Shown here: positions 16,508 through 25,170 of the stretch, in pieces | Layout: every line of letters starts with the position of its first letter | Position numbering within the stretch: the stretch's first letter is position 1 | From: DATARH01 sp963712835 | GTDB taxonomy: Bacteria > Pseudomonadota > Alphaproteobacteria > ATCC43930 > CGMCC-115725 | Assembly: GCA_963712835.1 (NCBI GenBank) | Contig: CAVQJJ010000005.1 | Span: forward strand, 248,001 to 312,000 | Reading direction: 5' to 3' | Length of the DNA: 64,000 nt | The notes under the pieces: generated by a model | What the model was told of the DNA's origin: nothing | The model's database searches: none | Seen by the model: only the letters and a program-made list of their open reading frames with translations | Program-made: the position numbers and the translations under genes

Positions 16508-17917
16508 TTAAAAGCGGAAGTAAATAAACGGGTTGAAGCTGTTAGCCGCCAGCAAAAGCGACGAATAGCTTAGACTTATCGCAGAAAATCCAAGTTGCTG
16601 GATCATCAGCAGCGGACGATCGGTCCGCAGCGGCGAAAGGCGGTCAAGTGGAACAAAGGCAAAGAACAGCGCGACGACAAGATAAAACTCGACATCGGAT
16701 GTCAGATAGATCGCGAGCGGCGCAGCGTCGTTCCCAGCGCCGAAATAGAACATGGCGCCTAGATAATGGACTGCAGCGGCCAAGGTTGGCGCGCGGAAGA
16801 ACACCCAACCGATCGTGACCAGCACGAAGCTCATCAAGATCCCAAGCGGGCCGCTCGGGTGCCATTTAAACTGTCCGTCGGCAATGCGCTCCAAAACCAA
16901 CAGCAATCCATGGTAAAGGCCCCAGACGACAAATGTCAGCCCCGCGCCGTGCCACAGCCCACACAGGAAAAACACGATCCACAGATTGGCGTAAGTGCGC
17001 AACGGACCACGGCGATTGCCGCCCAGCGGGATGTAAAGATAGTCGCGAAACCAACGCGACAGCGTCATATGCCAGCGTCGCCAGAACTCGGTGATCGAAG
17101 CTGAACGATAGGGCTGGTTGAAATTCTCAGGGAAATGGAAGCCCAGCAATCGGCCGAGGCCAATCGCCATATCCGAGTAACCAGAAAAATCAAAATATAT
17201 CTGCAACGAATAACATAAAATCCCCAACCATGCATGCGCCATTCCCAGCTGTTCTTGCGGCAGCTTGAACATAGCGTCGGCAACAACGCCAAGATTATCA
17301 GCGATTGCTATTTTTTTCCCGAACCCGAGGCAGAAACGATAACCGCCTTCGGTAAGAGCGGCGCGATCGATGCGTCGATTCGACATCTCCGGCTTGATTT
17401 CGCGATAGCGAACGATCGGGCCGGCAACGAGCTGCGGAAACAACGAATGATATGTCGCAAACTCGCCATAGCTTCCAGCAGGCGAAATTTCCCGGCGGTA
17501 AACATCGATGAGATAAGAGATCGCCTGAAACGTGAAGAACGAGATTCCAATCGGCAGTGGAATCCGCGGCGCGGCAGGAAATGAATGCATCCCAAGCAAG
17601 GTCGCGGCATCGCCGGCTAAACCCCAGGAAAAGCTCCCGTATTTGTAATAGGCCAAGCCTAACAGATTGAGAATAATACCGACCGTCAGCAGCGCGCGCC
17701 GTCCAACCGGAGCAGCCGGCGCGATGCGGACAGCAAGAAACTGGTTAAGCCAGATCGATATGATCAGTATGAGAACCGTAATGCCGGCGCCGATTGCATA
17801 AAACGTTAAGCTGGCCAAAAGAATTAGCCAATTTTTATAACGATCTCTCGCACAATAATAACAGAGAAAAAAACCTGGCATAAATACGTATAGAAATATT
17901 TGGGAACTGAAAACCAT
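16508..17917 (-). CDS. MBOAT-family O-acyltransferase, AlgI-like
   Basis: 469 residues, polytopic. The start MVFSSQIFLYVFMPGFFLCY is typical of AlgI-type proteins. Conserved parts: YFDFSGYSDMAIGLGRLLG, EFWRRWHMTLSRWFRDYLY, and the catalytic His motif FLCGLWHGAGLTF. AlgI-like proteins move acetyl groups across the inner membrane to a periplasmic acetyltransferase. The AlgJ/AlgX-like partner is immediately upstream on the same strand, its stop one base from this ATG. GC content is visibly lower than in neighbours, suggesting transfer or a divergent origin for the pair. Confidence 0.92.
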   Translation of the reverse strand: MVFSSQIFLYVFMPGFFLCYYCARDRYKNWLILLASLTFYAIGAGITVLILIISIWLNQFLAVRIAPAAPVGRRALLTVGIILNLLGLAYYKYGSFSWGLAGDAATLLGMHSFPAAPRIPLPIGISFFTFQAISYLIDVYRREISPAGSYGEFATYHSLFPQLVAGPIVRYREIKPEMSNRRIDRAALTEGGYRFCLGFGKKIAIADNLGVVADAMFKLPQEQLGMAHAWLGILCYSLQIYFDFSGYSDMAIGLGRLLGFHFPENFNQPYRSASITEFWRRWHMTLSRWFRDYLYIPLGGNRRGPLRTYANLWIVFFLCGLWHGAGLTFVVWGLYHGLLLVLERIADGQFKWHPSGPLGILMSFVLVTIGWVFFRAPTLAAAVHYLGAMFYFGAGNDAAPLAIYLTSDVEFYLVVALFFAFVPLDRLSPLRTDRPLLMIQQLGFSAISLSYSSLLLAANSFNPFIYFRF

Positions 17918-17918
17918 T

Positions 17919-19169
17919 CTACTTTCCCAGAGATTTTATTTGCTCAATTGGCGGGCCATCAGTGGGCAGCCACGGAAAGATAAATTCGAATATGAAATAT
18001 TTTGTGCCTTCCGGAATCGTTTCGTAGAAGAGTTTAAAACGACTGATTGGATTACGCGCCCGGCGAATAAAGCAGAAATACCGATGTAGTCCCAGCGCCC
18101 AGTATAAATCGCTAAACGAGTTGCCAAACAGCACCATGCCGGGAAGACGCTGTGGACACAGTTCCGGCGAAGATTTGAATTCCCAGTCGAATGGTCGGCC
18201 GATGCCGTCGTCGGCGCGTTCAAGAACGTGCGGATCGGGCAAATACCAGCTACCATCCGGCTCGGCGCCGCCAATCGTGTAGCTGCCCTGATACCAGGGA
18301 AAATTCTTCTCGACGATCGGAACCAGGGGCGCCAGAAATCGCGCTTCTCCTCCGGTATAGTCGTGGTGGGTGAGTGTCAGGTTTTCGTTCCAGCGGATTT
18401 CCGGACGGCCCTCGAGGTGAGCTATACGGGCAATGATCTCCTTAACAACGGGCAACTGCCCGAACTCGGTCGCATGCATGTCCGTCTGCGCGTAGATATG
18501 TTCGCGGCTCTCAACCTTTTCTCGCTCGAAAATCGTCTGCGCATCGATGTAGGTTAGCGTGGGCTGGTGGGCCAGGAATTGCCTCAGCCTGCCGTCGTTG
18601 CCGCCCGGCGCGATTTGCGGCATGTCCGGAGGGACCATTTCCGGGTAGATGCGGGATTTCGTGGGATAGCCGATGACGACCAGCCGAATACCGCGGTCGT
18701 TCAGCATCCCGGCGAGGGTGGTAAACCTTTGCTCGAATGCCGCGAGCTGGGAGGCGTCAAGTGTGTTTAACGAATCCTGCGCCCCGCGATCAAAAAGCCA
18801 CCCGTGCTTGCCGACATAAACCTTCCGCGACGTATGAAACAGGCTGTAGTCGATCTGGTTCTTGGTCCGAATAAACAGGTCGCGGAAGCCGACGCGATCA
18901 TCGAACCAGGCATTGAGACCACCGGCGAAACCGCCGTCAGTCTTGAGCAACAATGCGGGGTCAGGAAACGCGCTGAGCTGCCGCCGCTCCTCGAGCCGGG
19001 GAACTAACGCCAATTTCGGAAACACGGTCTTCACCAACGGCAGCACGACGAGGCACGCAACGAGAAACAGAAAAACCGTCGAAATCGTGTGGATCGTGAA
19101 TTTGCCTCCCGCCAAGAGTGACACGCGACCTTCCGCTTTCCCGGCGGTCGCTTCGGGCGGCTCACTCAT
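17919..19169 (-). CDS. AlgJ/AlgX-like SGNH acetyltransferase for polysaccharide O-acetylation
   Basis: 416 residues from the ATG at 19169 (MSEPPEATAGKAEGR); the longer frame to 19355 runs into the scar region. One N-terminal membrane anchor (about residues 27-53), then the AlgX/AlgJ catalytic domain: NAWFDDRVGFRDLFI, VYVGKHGWLFDRG, GYPTKSRIYPE, the DxH pair in QTDMHATEFGQ and Ser motif LFGNSFSDLYW. It would take acetyl from the MBOAT partner and esterify an exported polysaccharide in the periplasm. No polymerase or export genes are in the window, so the glycan is unknown. Confidence 0.9.
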   Translation of the reverse strand: MSEPPEATAGKAEGRVSLLAGGKFTIHTISTVFLFLVACLVVLPLVKTVFPKLALVPRLEERRQLSAFPDPALLLKTDGGFAGGLNAWFDDRVGFRDLFIRTKNQIDYSLFHTSRKVYVGKHGWLFDRGAQDSLNTLDASQLAAFEQRFTTLAGMLNDRGIRLVVIGYPTKSRIYPEMVPPDMPQIAPGGNDGRLRQFLAHQPTLTYIDAQTIFEREKVESREHIYAQTDMHATEFGQLPVVKEIIARIAHLEGRPEIRWNENLTLTHHDYTGGEARFLAPLVPIVEKNFPWYQGSYTIGGAEPDGSWYLPDPHVLERADDGIGRPFDWEFKSSPELCPQRLPGMVLFGNSFSDLYWALGLHRYFCFIRRARNPISRFKLFYETIPEGTKYFIFEFIFPWLPTDGPPIEQIKSLGK

Positions 19170-19359
19170 AGTTCGGTCGCTTGGAGTGGCGCTCTGGCTG
19201 GCAGCGCTTTCAACCACAGAGTCGAAATCCCAACGTGAACGCGAGACGACGCCGCAACACCCGCGTCGAAGCCGCTGGATCCGGGTCTGCACGGAACCTG
19301 CTGAATGCCATGGGAATAAGCAAGATGATTTATCGCCGCCGACAGTGAGCGTCATAGAC

Positions 19360-19590
19360 CGCGGCGCCGGTGTCGAGAGCGCGTCGAGCGGCTATTGCTG
19401 GCACAATGGCCGCGTGTATGGCGCCTCATGCGTGCTCGGCATTCACGGCAGCAGCGTGACCGATGCGGCGCAGAAACAGGATTACATCGAGCGCGCCCGC
19501 GAGCTGAAGACGATGCTGCGGGAAGACGCGGACGAGCGCGAAAGGCACCGCCAGGTCACCGTCGACGGCGGCTATCTCGCGATCTGAACG
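19360..19590 (+). pseudogene. Chimeric gene scar: monooxygenase 5' end joined to SDR 3' end
   Basis: 19446-19560 repeats the first ~37 codons of the gene at 19871 (GSSVTDAA-KQDYIERARELK), with several changes. At GTCACC it switches to the last codons of the SDR gene (VDGGYLAI then TGA, followed by AACG) as at 16208-16243. GTCACC is present in both parents at that point, so it looks like a microhomology junction. The preceding ~32 bp (TATGGCGCCTCATGCGTGCT) recur at 19776-19803, but there about 70 bp separate them from GGCAGCAGCGTGACC. No start or function is expected. Confidence 0.8.
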
Positions 19591-19803
19591 CGAAACGCGG
19601 CACCGCAGCAACGATAGAGATGATCGAAGCGATGCAAAGCTTTCCTGCGCAGGCCATGCGGCAAATAACAGGAAGCGACGTCCCTCTGTCACCGGGGCCG
19701 ATAACAGGTGGATATCAGGAGGCGAATTTCCTGATAAACATCACGCCGCCGCCGGCTGGTCGCAATCGCCCGCGCGTATGGCGCCTCATGCGTGCTCGGC
19801 ATT
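19411..19803. repeat. Direct repeat flanking the scar
   Basis: Near-identical ~33-bp copies at about 19411-19443 and 19771-19803 (core TATGGCGCCTCATGCGTGCT, then CGGCATT). The interval 19591-19770 between them holds no gene. Confidence 0.75.
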
Positions 19804-19870
19804 TCACATCGCGCCGCGATGCCGGCATGATGCCCCTCAGAACCTAGGCGGTTCGGCGGAGGAAATTGTT

Positions 19871-21070
19871 ATGGACGGCAGCAGCGTGACCGATGCGGCG
19901 CTAAAACAGGATTACATCGAGCGCGCCCGCGAGCTGAAGCCAATGCTCGAAGCGGACGCCGACGAATGCGAAAAGCATCGCCAGGTCACCGAACGCTGCG
20001 TCGACGCGATGATCGAGCGCGGCATCTTCAAGATGCTGCTGCCGAAATCGATCGGCGGCGGCGAGCTCGACCCGCTCACCTACACCGCCGTCCTCGAAAT
20101 CCTCGCGCAAGGCGACGGCAGCCCGGCCTGGTGCCTCGGCCAGAACTCCGGCTGCTCGATGACCGCGCCCTATCTATCGCACGAGATGGCGGTCGAGGTA
20201 TTCGGCGGACCGCGCGGCATCCTCGCCTGGGGGCCGGAGCTGCCCGGCGCCGGCAAATGCGTCGCCACCGAGGGCGGCTATCGTGCCACCGGGCGCTGGG
20301 GCTTCGCGACCGGCAGCCGGCACGCGAGCTGGATCGGCGCGCACTGCCCGGTCTTCGAGGCCGATGGCAGCCCGCGCATGGGAACGAACGGGCGGCAGAT
20401 CACCCGCACGATGATCGTGCCGAAATCCGAAGCGACGGTCATCGACAACTGGCACGTGCTAGGGCTGCGCGGCACCGGCAGCGACTCCTACGAATTGAAG
20501 GACCATTTCGTGCCGGACGCGCGCACCGCGATCCGCGACAACGATGCCGAACGCCGCGAGAAAGGGCCGCTCTACCAGTTCACCAGCGGCATGATCTACG
20601 CGATGAGCTTCAGCCATGTGTCGCTCGGCATCGCCCGCGGCGCCTATGACGCGTTCATCGAGATTGCCCGGGACAAGGTGCCGCGCGGCGCCAAGGGCAC
20701 GCTGCGCAGCAACAACGTGATCCAGAGCCAGGTTTCGCAATGCGAGGCGAAGCTGCGCTCGGCCCGCGCCTATCTGCGCGGGGTCATTTCGGAAATGTGG
20801 GACGACGCGCAGCGCAACGGCACCATCGGCGCCGAGCATAATGCGCAGCTGCGCCTGTCGGCGACCTGGGCGATCCACCAGGCGCGCGACGTGGTGGCGA
20901 CGGTCTATCACGCGGCCGGCGCGGGGGCGATTTTCGAGAACAACCCGCTGGAGCGCCGCATGCGCGACATCCACGCCGGCACCCAGCAGGGCCAGGGCCG
21001 GCCCATCCATTTCGAGACGGTCGGCCAGATGCTGATGGGCCTGCCGCCGGAAGGGCGGATGTTCAGATAA
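19871..21070 (+). CDS. Flavin-dependent monooxygenase / acyl-CoA dehydrogenase-like protein
   Basis: 399 residues from the ATG at 19871, preceded by GGAGGA. The fold is that of acyl-CoA dehydrogenase type-2 proteins (HpaB/DszC/HsaA-like): ERCVDAMIERGIFKMLLPKSIGGG, GDGSPAWCLGQ, GRWGFATGSRHASW, VLGLRGTGSDSYE, and a late helical domain with HAAGAGAIFENNPLERRMRD. HsaA/DszC-like enzymes hydroxylate aromatic or heterocyclic substrates with reduced flavin from a partner reductase. No reductase gene is adjacent. The 3' end overlaps the convergent TauE gene by 163 bp. Confidence 0.88.
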   Translation: MDGSSVTDAALKQDYIERARELKPMLEADADECEKHRQVTERCVDAMIERGIFKMLLPKSIGGGELDPLTYTAVLEILAQGDGSPAWCLGQNSGCSMTAPYLSHEMAVEVFGGPRGILAWGPELPGAGKCVATEGGYRATGRWGFATGSRHASWIGAHCPVFEADGSPRMGTNGRQITRTMIVPKSEATVIDNWHVLGLRGTGSDSYELKDHFVPDARTAIRDNDAERREKGPLYQFTSGMIYAMSFSHVSLGIARGAYDAFIEIARDKVPRGAKGTLRSNNVIQSQVSQCEAKLRSARAYLRGVISEMWDDAQRNGTIGAEHNAQLRLSATWAIHQARDVVATVYHAAGAGAIFENNPLERRMRDIHAGTQQGQGRPIHFETVGQMLMGLPPEGRMFR

Positions 21071-21891
21071 GAACTCGCGAGAAACCGCGCGGCGGCGAGC
21101 AATACGAACAAGCCGAAGGAGATTTCGAGCCAGCGCTTGGGCAGCGCGTGCGCCAGTCGCGCGCCTAATGGCGCGACCCAGCTCGAGATCGGCGCGATCG
21201 CCACGACGCCGATCGCCGACACGAAGCCCAGCGACAGCGGCGGCAGCAATGCCTGGTGCGGCAGCCCCGCGACGACAAAGCCGAGCGCGCCGGCGATCGA
21301 GATCGGCACGCCGATCCCCGCCGAGGTCGCGACCGCGTTGTGGATCGGCTTGCCGTAGAGCGTCAGCACCATGGTCGCGAGCGACCCGCCGCTGATCCCC
21401 ATCAGCGACGAGCCGAGCCCGATCGCGACGCCGTAGCCGGCCATCTTCGGCCGGCTTGGCAGCTCGTCGCCGAGCCGCCAGGAATCGCTGCCGACCAGCA
21501 GCTTGCCGGCGATCATGCCGCCGATCACGACAAAGGCGATTTTGAAAATCCAGGCCGGTGCGACGGCGGCGATCGCCGCGCCGAACAGCACGCCGACAAT
21601 GACCGGAAGGGTCCAAATCCGCAGCACCTCGGGGATCACCAGGCCGCGCGCCCTATGCGCCCGGTAGGAGCGCCAGGCGGTCGGGATGATGATTGCCAGC
21701 GATGTGCCGACGCAAAGCTGCATGCGTACCGCATCGGGCACGCCGAACAGGCGGAACAGCTCGAAAAGCACCGGCACGATCACCGCACCGCCGCCGATGC
21801 CGAAGACACCGGCGAGTAGCCCGGTGACGACACCCGCGGCGATCACCGCGAGGAGGAGCGACAAAAGCTCAGACCATGACGCATCGGGCAT
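20908..21891 (-). CDS. TauE/SafE-family membrane exporter with extended C-terminus
   Basis: 327 residues. Two TauE half-domains of transmembrane helices: LLAGVFGIGGGAVIVPVL near the N-terminus and GLGSSLMGISGGSLATMV in the second half. The family exports sulfite, sulfoacetate or related anions. The normal end is around LLAAARFLA; about 52 more residues run antisense through the 3' end of the convergent monooxygenase gene and are not TauE-like. The original stop has probably been lost. Confidence 0.85.
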   Translation of the reverse strand: MPDASWSELLSLLLAVIAAGVVTGLLAGVFGIGGGAVIVPVLFELFRLFGVPDAVRMQLCVGTSLAIIIPTAWRSYRAHRARGLVIPEVLRIWTLPVIVGVLFGAAIAAVAPAWIFKIAFVVIGGMIAGKLLVGSDSWRLGDELPSRPKMAGYGVAIGLGSSLMGISGGSLATMVLTLYGKPIHNAVATSAGIGVPISIAGALGFVVAGLPHQALLPPLSLGFVSAIGVVAIAPISSWVAPLGARLAHALPKRWLEISFGLFVLLAAARFLASSYLNIRPSGGRPISIWPTVSKWMGRPWPCWVPAWMSRMRRSSGLFSKIAPAPAA

Positions 21892-21895
21892 TTAC

Positions 21896-21998
21896 CGCCC
21901 CTCACCCTTCCCACGCCTGGCGGCGTGGGCCCTTCCCTCTCCCGCAATGCGAGAGAGGGTGGCGAGCACCGCCTGCGGTGCGAGACGGGTGAGGGTCA
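21896..21998. repeat. Palindromic repeat between tauE and enolase-family genes
   Basis: Outer pair CCCCTCACCC / GGGTGAGGG, with inner hairpins CCACGCCTGGCGGCGTGGG, CCCTCTCCCGCAATGCGAGAGAGGG and CACCGCCTGCGGTG. This multi-hairpin block is typical of dispersed repeats in alphaproteobacterial intergenic regions. Confidence 0.7.
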
Positions 21999-23093
21999 CG
22001 CCCGGTACTTGGCGAATGCCGCCTCGTCGAACTTGAGGCCGAGGCCGGGCGCGGACGGCATATCCAAGAGGCCGTTCTTCGGCTCGGGCACCGAATCCCA
22101 TAGGTGGAAGAGGCGCGGCATGTACTCGACGGTCAGCCCGTTCGGCACCGCGCCGACCAGGTGCACGTGGATTTCCGGTACGCCGTGGCTGACGACCGGC
22201 AGGTTGAACGCCTCCGCCATGCCGGCGATCTTGAGCCATGGCGTGATGCCGCCCGAGCGCACCTGGTCGATCATCACGATATCGACCGAGCGGTGCTCCA
22301 GCATGTGGCGGAACGGCACGATGCCGTAGAGGTACTCGCCGCCGGCGACGGGCGTGGAGAGCGCGTCGGCGACGCGCGCGAGCCCGGCGTAGTCGTCATG
22401 GGTCGTTACGTCTTCGAGCCAGAACAGGCCGACCCCGGCATCCTCGACCCGCCGCCCGATATCGATCGCCTGCTCGGGCCGCCAGCGCTGGTTGATATCG
22501 CACATCAAATCCATGTCGGGGCCGCACGCCTCGCGGATCAGCACCGCCTGCTCGACCTCGCGCTTGGGACTCGTAGCGCCCGGCAGCCCGAGCTGCATCT
22601 TGGTCTGGCGGTGGCCTTTCTCGCGCAGCCGGCCGGCGGCGGTCACCGCCTCGTCGAGCTTGAGGCCGCGGCGCAGCGCACCGCTGGCATAAGTCGCGAT
22701 CTTGTCGCGCCCCCCGCCGAGCAGCTTCCACAGCGGCAGGTTCAGCGCCTTGCCCTTGATGTCCCACAGCGCGACATCGATCGCCGACATCGCCATGGTC
22801 AGGATGCCGGCGGGTCCGGCCGAGCCGGCGGCGGCGCGCAACTTCGCGGCGATGCCCTCGACGCTCAGCGGATCGTCGCCGACGATCAGCGCGCCCAGTT
22901 CGTCGACCGCGTGACGCAGCGTTTTGGTGATCGCGCCGCCGAAATAGCAGACGCCGAGCCCCTCGATGCCGTCATCGGTGCGCAGGCGCAGCGTGACGAT
23001 CGGGTTCTTGGCATTGGGGTTCTCGGAAAACCCGGCGAGCGGCTCGTCATTGGGCAGCAGGACGATATCGGTCTGCAGCGAGGCGATCTTCAT
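21996..23093 (-). CDS. Mandelate racemase / muconate lactonizing enzyme family protein
   Basis: 365 residues, enolase superfamily. N-terminal capping domain, then a TIM barrel. Strand-2 motif TKMQLGLPG has K-x-Q instead of K-x-K; metal ligands sit in LMCDINQRW, FWLEDVTT and AGGEYLYGI; a His lies in PVVSHGVPEIHVH. It probably dehydrates or epimerises a sugar acid. A paralogue of the same length lies at 23600-24700 on the same strand. The start has AGGAGA upstream, right after the lipoprotein stop. Confidence 0.9.
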   Translation of the reverse strand: MKIASLQTDIVLLPNDEPLAGFSENPNAKNPIVTLRLRTDDGIEGLGVCYFGGAITKTLRHAVDELGALIVGDDPLSVEGIAAKLRAAAGSAGPAGILTMAMSAIDVALWDIKGKALNLPLWKLLGGGRDKIATYASGALRRGLKLDEAVTAAGRLREKGHRQTKMQLGLPGATSPKREVEQAVLIREACGPDMDLMCDINQRWRPEQAIDIGRRVEDAGVGLFWLEDVTTHDDYAGLARVADALSTPVAGGEYLYGIVPFRHMLEHRSVDIVMIDQVRSGGITPWLKIAGMAEAFNLPVVSHGVPEIHVHLVGAVPNGLTVEYMPRLFHLWDSVPEPKNGLLDMPSAPGLGLKFDEAAFAKYRA

Positions 23094-23104
23094 GCGCCGG
23101 TCTC

Positions 23105-23332
23105 CTAGCGTTGCGGTTGCGGCTCCTGCCGCACGGTCATGCCCATTCCGGCATCCTGCGGCGGCAGATTGACCGCGGGTGGCGGATCATGACCGAGCGT
23201 GCCGGGATAGATGGCGTCGAGCGTGCCGCCATGGCAGCCGGCGAGCAGCAGGAGAGCTGCAAGGGCGATGACGCGTGCTTCGAGACAGGCGCTGCGCGCC
23301 CTCCTCGGCATGAGGACTTTTCTTGGTGGCAT
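23105..23332 (-). CDS. Small putative lipoprotein
   Basis: 75 residues. Basic N-terminus, hydrophobic stretch ALAALLLLAGC forming a lipobox (LLAGC), then HGGTLDAIYPGTLG and a Pro/Gln-rich end. It is 11 bp upstream of the first enolase-family gene on the same strand. A shorter start at MPRRARSACLEAR is possible. No family recognised. Confidence 0.6.
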   Translation of the reverse strand: MPPRKVLMPRRARSACLEARVIALAALLLLAGCHGGTLDAIYPGTLGHDPPPAVNLPPQDAGMGMTVRQEPQPQR

Positions 23333-23356
23333 CCCCTGCCTCTCCTCATCCTGAAA

Positions 23357-23590
23357 GTCGGACTCAAAATGAAATCAACCCAGTCAAACAATTATCGTCT
23401 CCCCCGCGAAAACGGGGGCCCAGGGGACCGCACTGGGGGGTCTCAGCCGAGGCTGGAACTTGAGCCTCTGCCTCGTCGCTCGCCCCTGGGTTCCCGCTTG
23501 CGCGGGAAAGACGAAGAAATCCAGCTCATTGGAGATTTTGAATTCATCTCAAGTCAGCCTCTCAGGTGCGCGCAGCGCGCCTCGAAGGAC
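23357..23590. repeat. Composite repeat, copy A (imperfect terminal inverted repeats)
   Basis: Left arm 23357-23386 (GACTCAAAATGAAATCAACC) and right arm 23535-23565 (TTGAATTCATCTCAAGTC) are imperfect inverted repeats (14 of 18 core bases match). The interior has an inverted REP-like pair (CCCCCGCGAAAACGGGGG and TTCCCGCTTGCGCGGGAA) and the tract AAGAAATCCAGCTCATT. The outer right end, TGCGCGCAGCGCGCCTCGAAGG, is a known type of alphaproteobacterial intergenic palindrome. A second copy is at 56368-56622. No coding capacity. Confidence 0.75.
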
Positions 23591-23599
23591 GCCTCCAAG

Positions 23600-24700
23600 C
23601 TACGCCTTGTATTTCTCGAGCGTCGCCTCGTCGAATTCGATGCCGAGGCCCGGCTTGGTCGGCATCGCCAGCATGCCGCCCTGTTGCACCGGCACTTCCT
23701 TGAACATCATGCCGAGCCACGGCATGTACTCGACCGTCAGCCCGTTCGGCGCGGCGGCGATCAGATGCACGTGCACCTCGGGGATCAGATGGCTGACGAC
23801 CGGCAGGTTGAACGCCTCGGCCATGCCCGCGACCTTGAGCCACTGGGTGATGCCGCCGACCCGCACCAGGTCGATCATCGGCACATCGACCGAGCGCGCT
23901 TCCATCATGTGGCGGAACGGCACGATGCCCCAGACATATTCGCCGCCGGCGACCGGCGTGCTCAAAGCATCGGAAATCCGCGCGAGACCGGGGTAATCGT
24001 CAGCCGTGGTCACGTCCTCGAGCCAGAAGAGGCCGACCCCGGCATCCTCGACGCGCTTGCCAATATCGACTGCCTGTTCGGGGCGCCAGCGCTGGTTGAT
24101 GTCGCACATCAGCTTGATATCGGGGCCGATCGCCTCGCGGATCTTGACCATGCGCTCGACCTCGATCGCCGGCGTCGTGGTGCCGGGGAGCGCAAGCTGG
24201 GTCTTCATCTCCTTCCAGCCCTTGTCCTTTAGCGTGGCGGCGGCTTTGACGACGCGATCGAGCGAAAGCTCGCGCATCAGCGCGCCCGAGGCATAGGTCG
24301 GCACCTTGTCGCGCCCGGCGCCGAGCAGGCGCCACAGCGGCATGTTCGCTGCCTTGGCCTTGATGTCCCAGATCGCGATGTCGAGCGCCGACAGCGCGAG
24401 GTGATAGATGCCGCCCGGTCCGGCCGAGCCGCCCGCCGCGTTCTTGAGCTTTAAATGGATCGCCTCAGTGAGCTGCGGGTCGTCGCCGACGAGGAGCGCG
24501 CCTAGCTCACCGATCGCATGGCGCAGCGTGCCGGTCAGCGCGCCGCCGAAATAGGCGACGCCGATGCCCTCCGCGCCGCCATCGGTGCCGACGCGCACCC
24601 AGGCGATCGGGCGCTTGCCGTCGGGGTTGGCCGCGGCATCGGCCAGCGGCTCGTTGGCCGGCAGATTGACGATGCCGGTGCGGATCGTGGTGATTTTCAT
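23600..24700 (-). CDS. Mandelate racemase / muconate lactonizing enzyme family protein (paralogue)
   Basis: 366 residues, close paralogue of the 21996 gene along its whole length: LMCDINQRWRPEQA, FWLEDVTT, AGGEYVWGI and EVHVHLIAAAPNG. The strand-2 motif is MKTQLALPGTT, again K-x-Q. The two copies are separated by a lipoprotein gene and composite repeat A, suggesting tandem duplication with later specialisation. Substrate unknown; sugar-acid dehydratase is the usual guess for this subgroup. Confidence 0.9.
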   Translation of the reverse strand: MKITTIRTGIVNLPANEPLADAAANPDGKRPIAWVRVGTDGGAEGIGVAYFGGALTGTLRHAIGELGALLVGDDPQLTEAIHLKLKNAAGGSAGPGGIYHLALSALDIAIWDIKAKAANMPLWRLLGAGRDKVPTYASGALMRELSLDRVVKAAATLKDKGWKEMKTQLALPGTTTPAIEVERMVKIREAIGPDIKLMCDINQRWRPEQAVDIGKRVEDAGVGLFWLEDVTTADDYPGLARISDALSTPVAGGEYVWGIVPFRHMMEARSVDVPMIDLVRVGGITQWLKVAGMAEAFNLPVVSHLIPEVHVHLIAAAPNGLTVEYMPWLGMMFKEVPVQQGGMLAMPTKPGLGIEFDEATLEKYKA

Positions 24701-24978
24701 GGCTATCCTCGGAAGATTTTCGGCACTTTTCCCTAGCGTCCGCGATATCGGCGGTTAGGGCAACAGCGAAGGCGTCCTTGCGGATGCCAAAAATGTTCCT
24801 GTTATGTTCTTGACGGGCTCGAAGCCGCTCCCATATGGAGCGCATGACCGGAATCGCGGCATTTTGGATTTATCCCGGAAGGCAAGCGGCTCCCCGCTTG
24901 CCTTTCCCCGCCGCAGTCTTGCGGTTGTTATCGCGTTGGTCCGCCGCCGTCTTTTCGCGGTTCGGCGGACGGGATGTT

Positions 24979-25167
24979 TCACAAATCGGCCAGCCTGATC
25001 CACGTCCCGAGCGCCGCCGCGATCACCAGGCCGAGCACAATCATCCCGATGCTGCCGGTGCCGAACAGCAGCAGCCACAGCACAAAGATGACGATGCCCG
25101 AAAAGATGCCGCCGATCAGCGACGGCATCGAGCGCTTGAGATGCTGCTCCGGCAGGCTGAGGGCCAT
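24979..25167 (-). CDS. Small membrane protein downstream of sterol desaturase
   Basis: 62 residues with two transmembrane helices (about 17-37 and 41-60: GGIFSGIVIFVLWLLLFG and GMIVLGLVIAAALG). Its ATG lies three bases after the desaturase stop, so it belongs to the same operon. No family recognised. It may assist the membrane enzyme, but that is only suggested by position. Confidence 0.6.
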   Translation of the reverse strand: MALSLPEQHLKRSMPSLIGGIFSGIVIFVLWLLLFGTGSIGMIVLGLVIAAALGTWIRLADL

Positions 25168-25170
25168 CGC

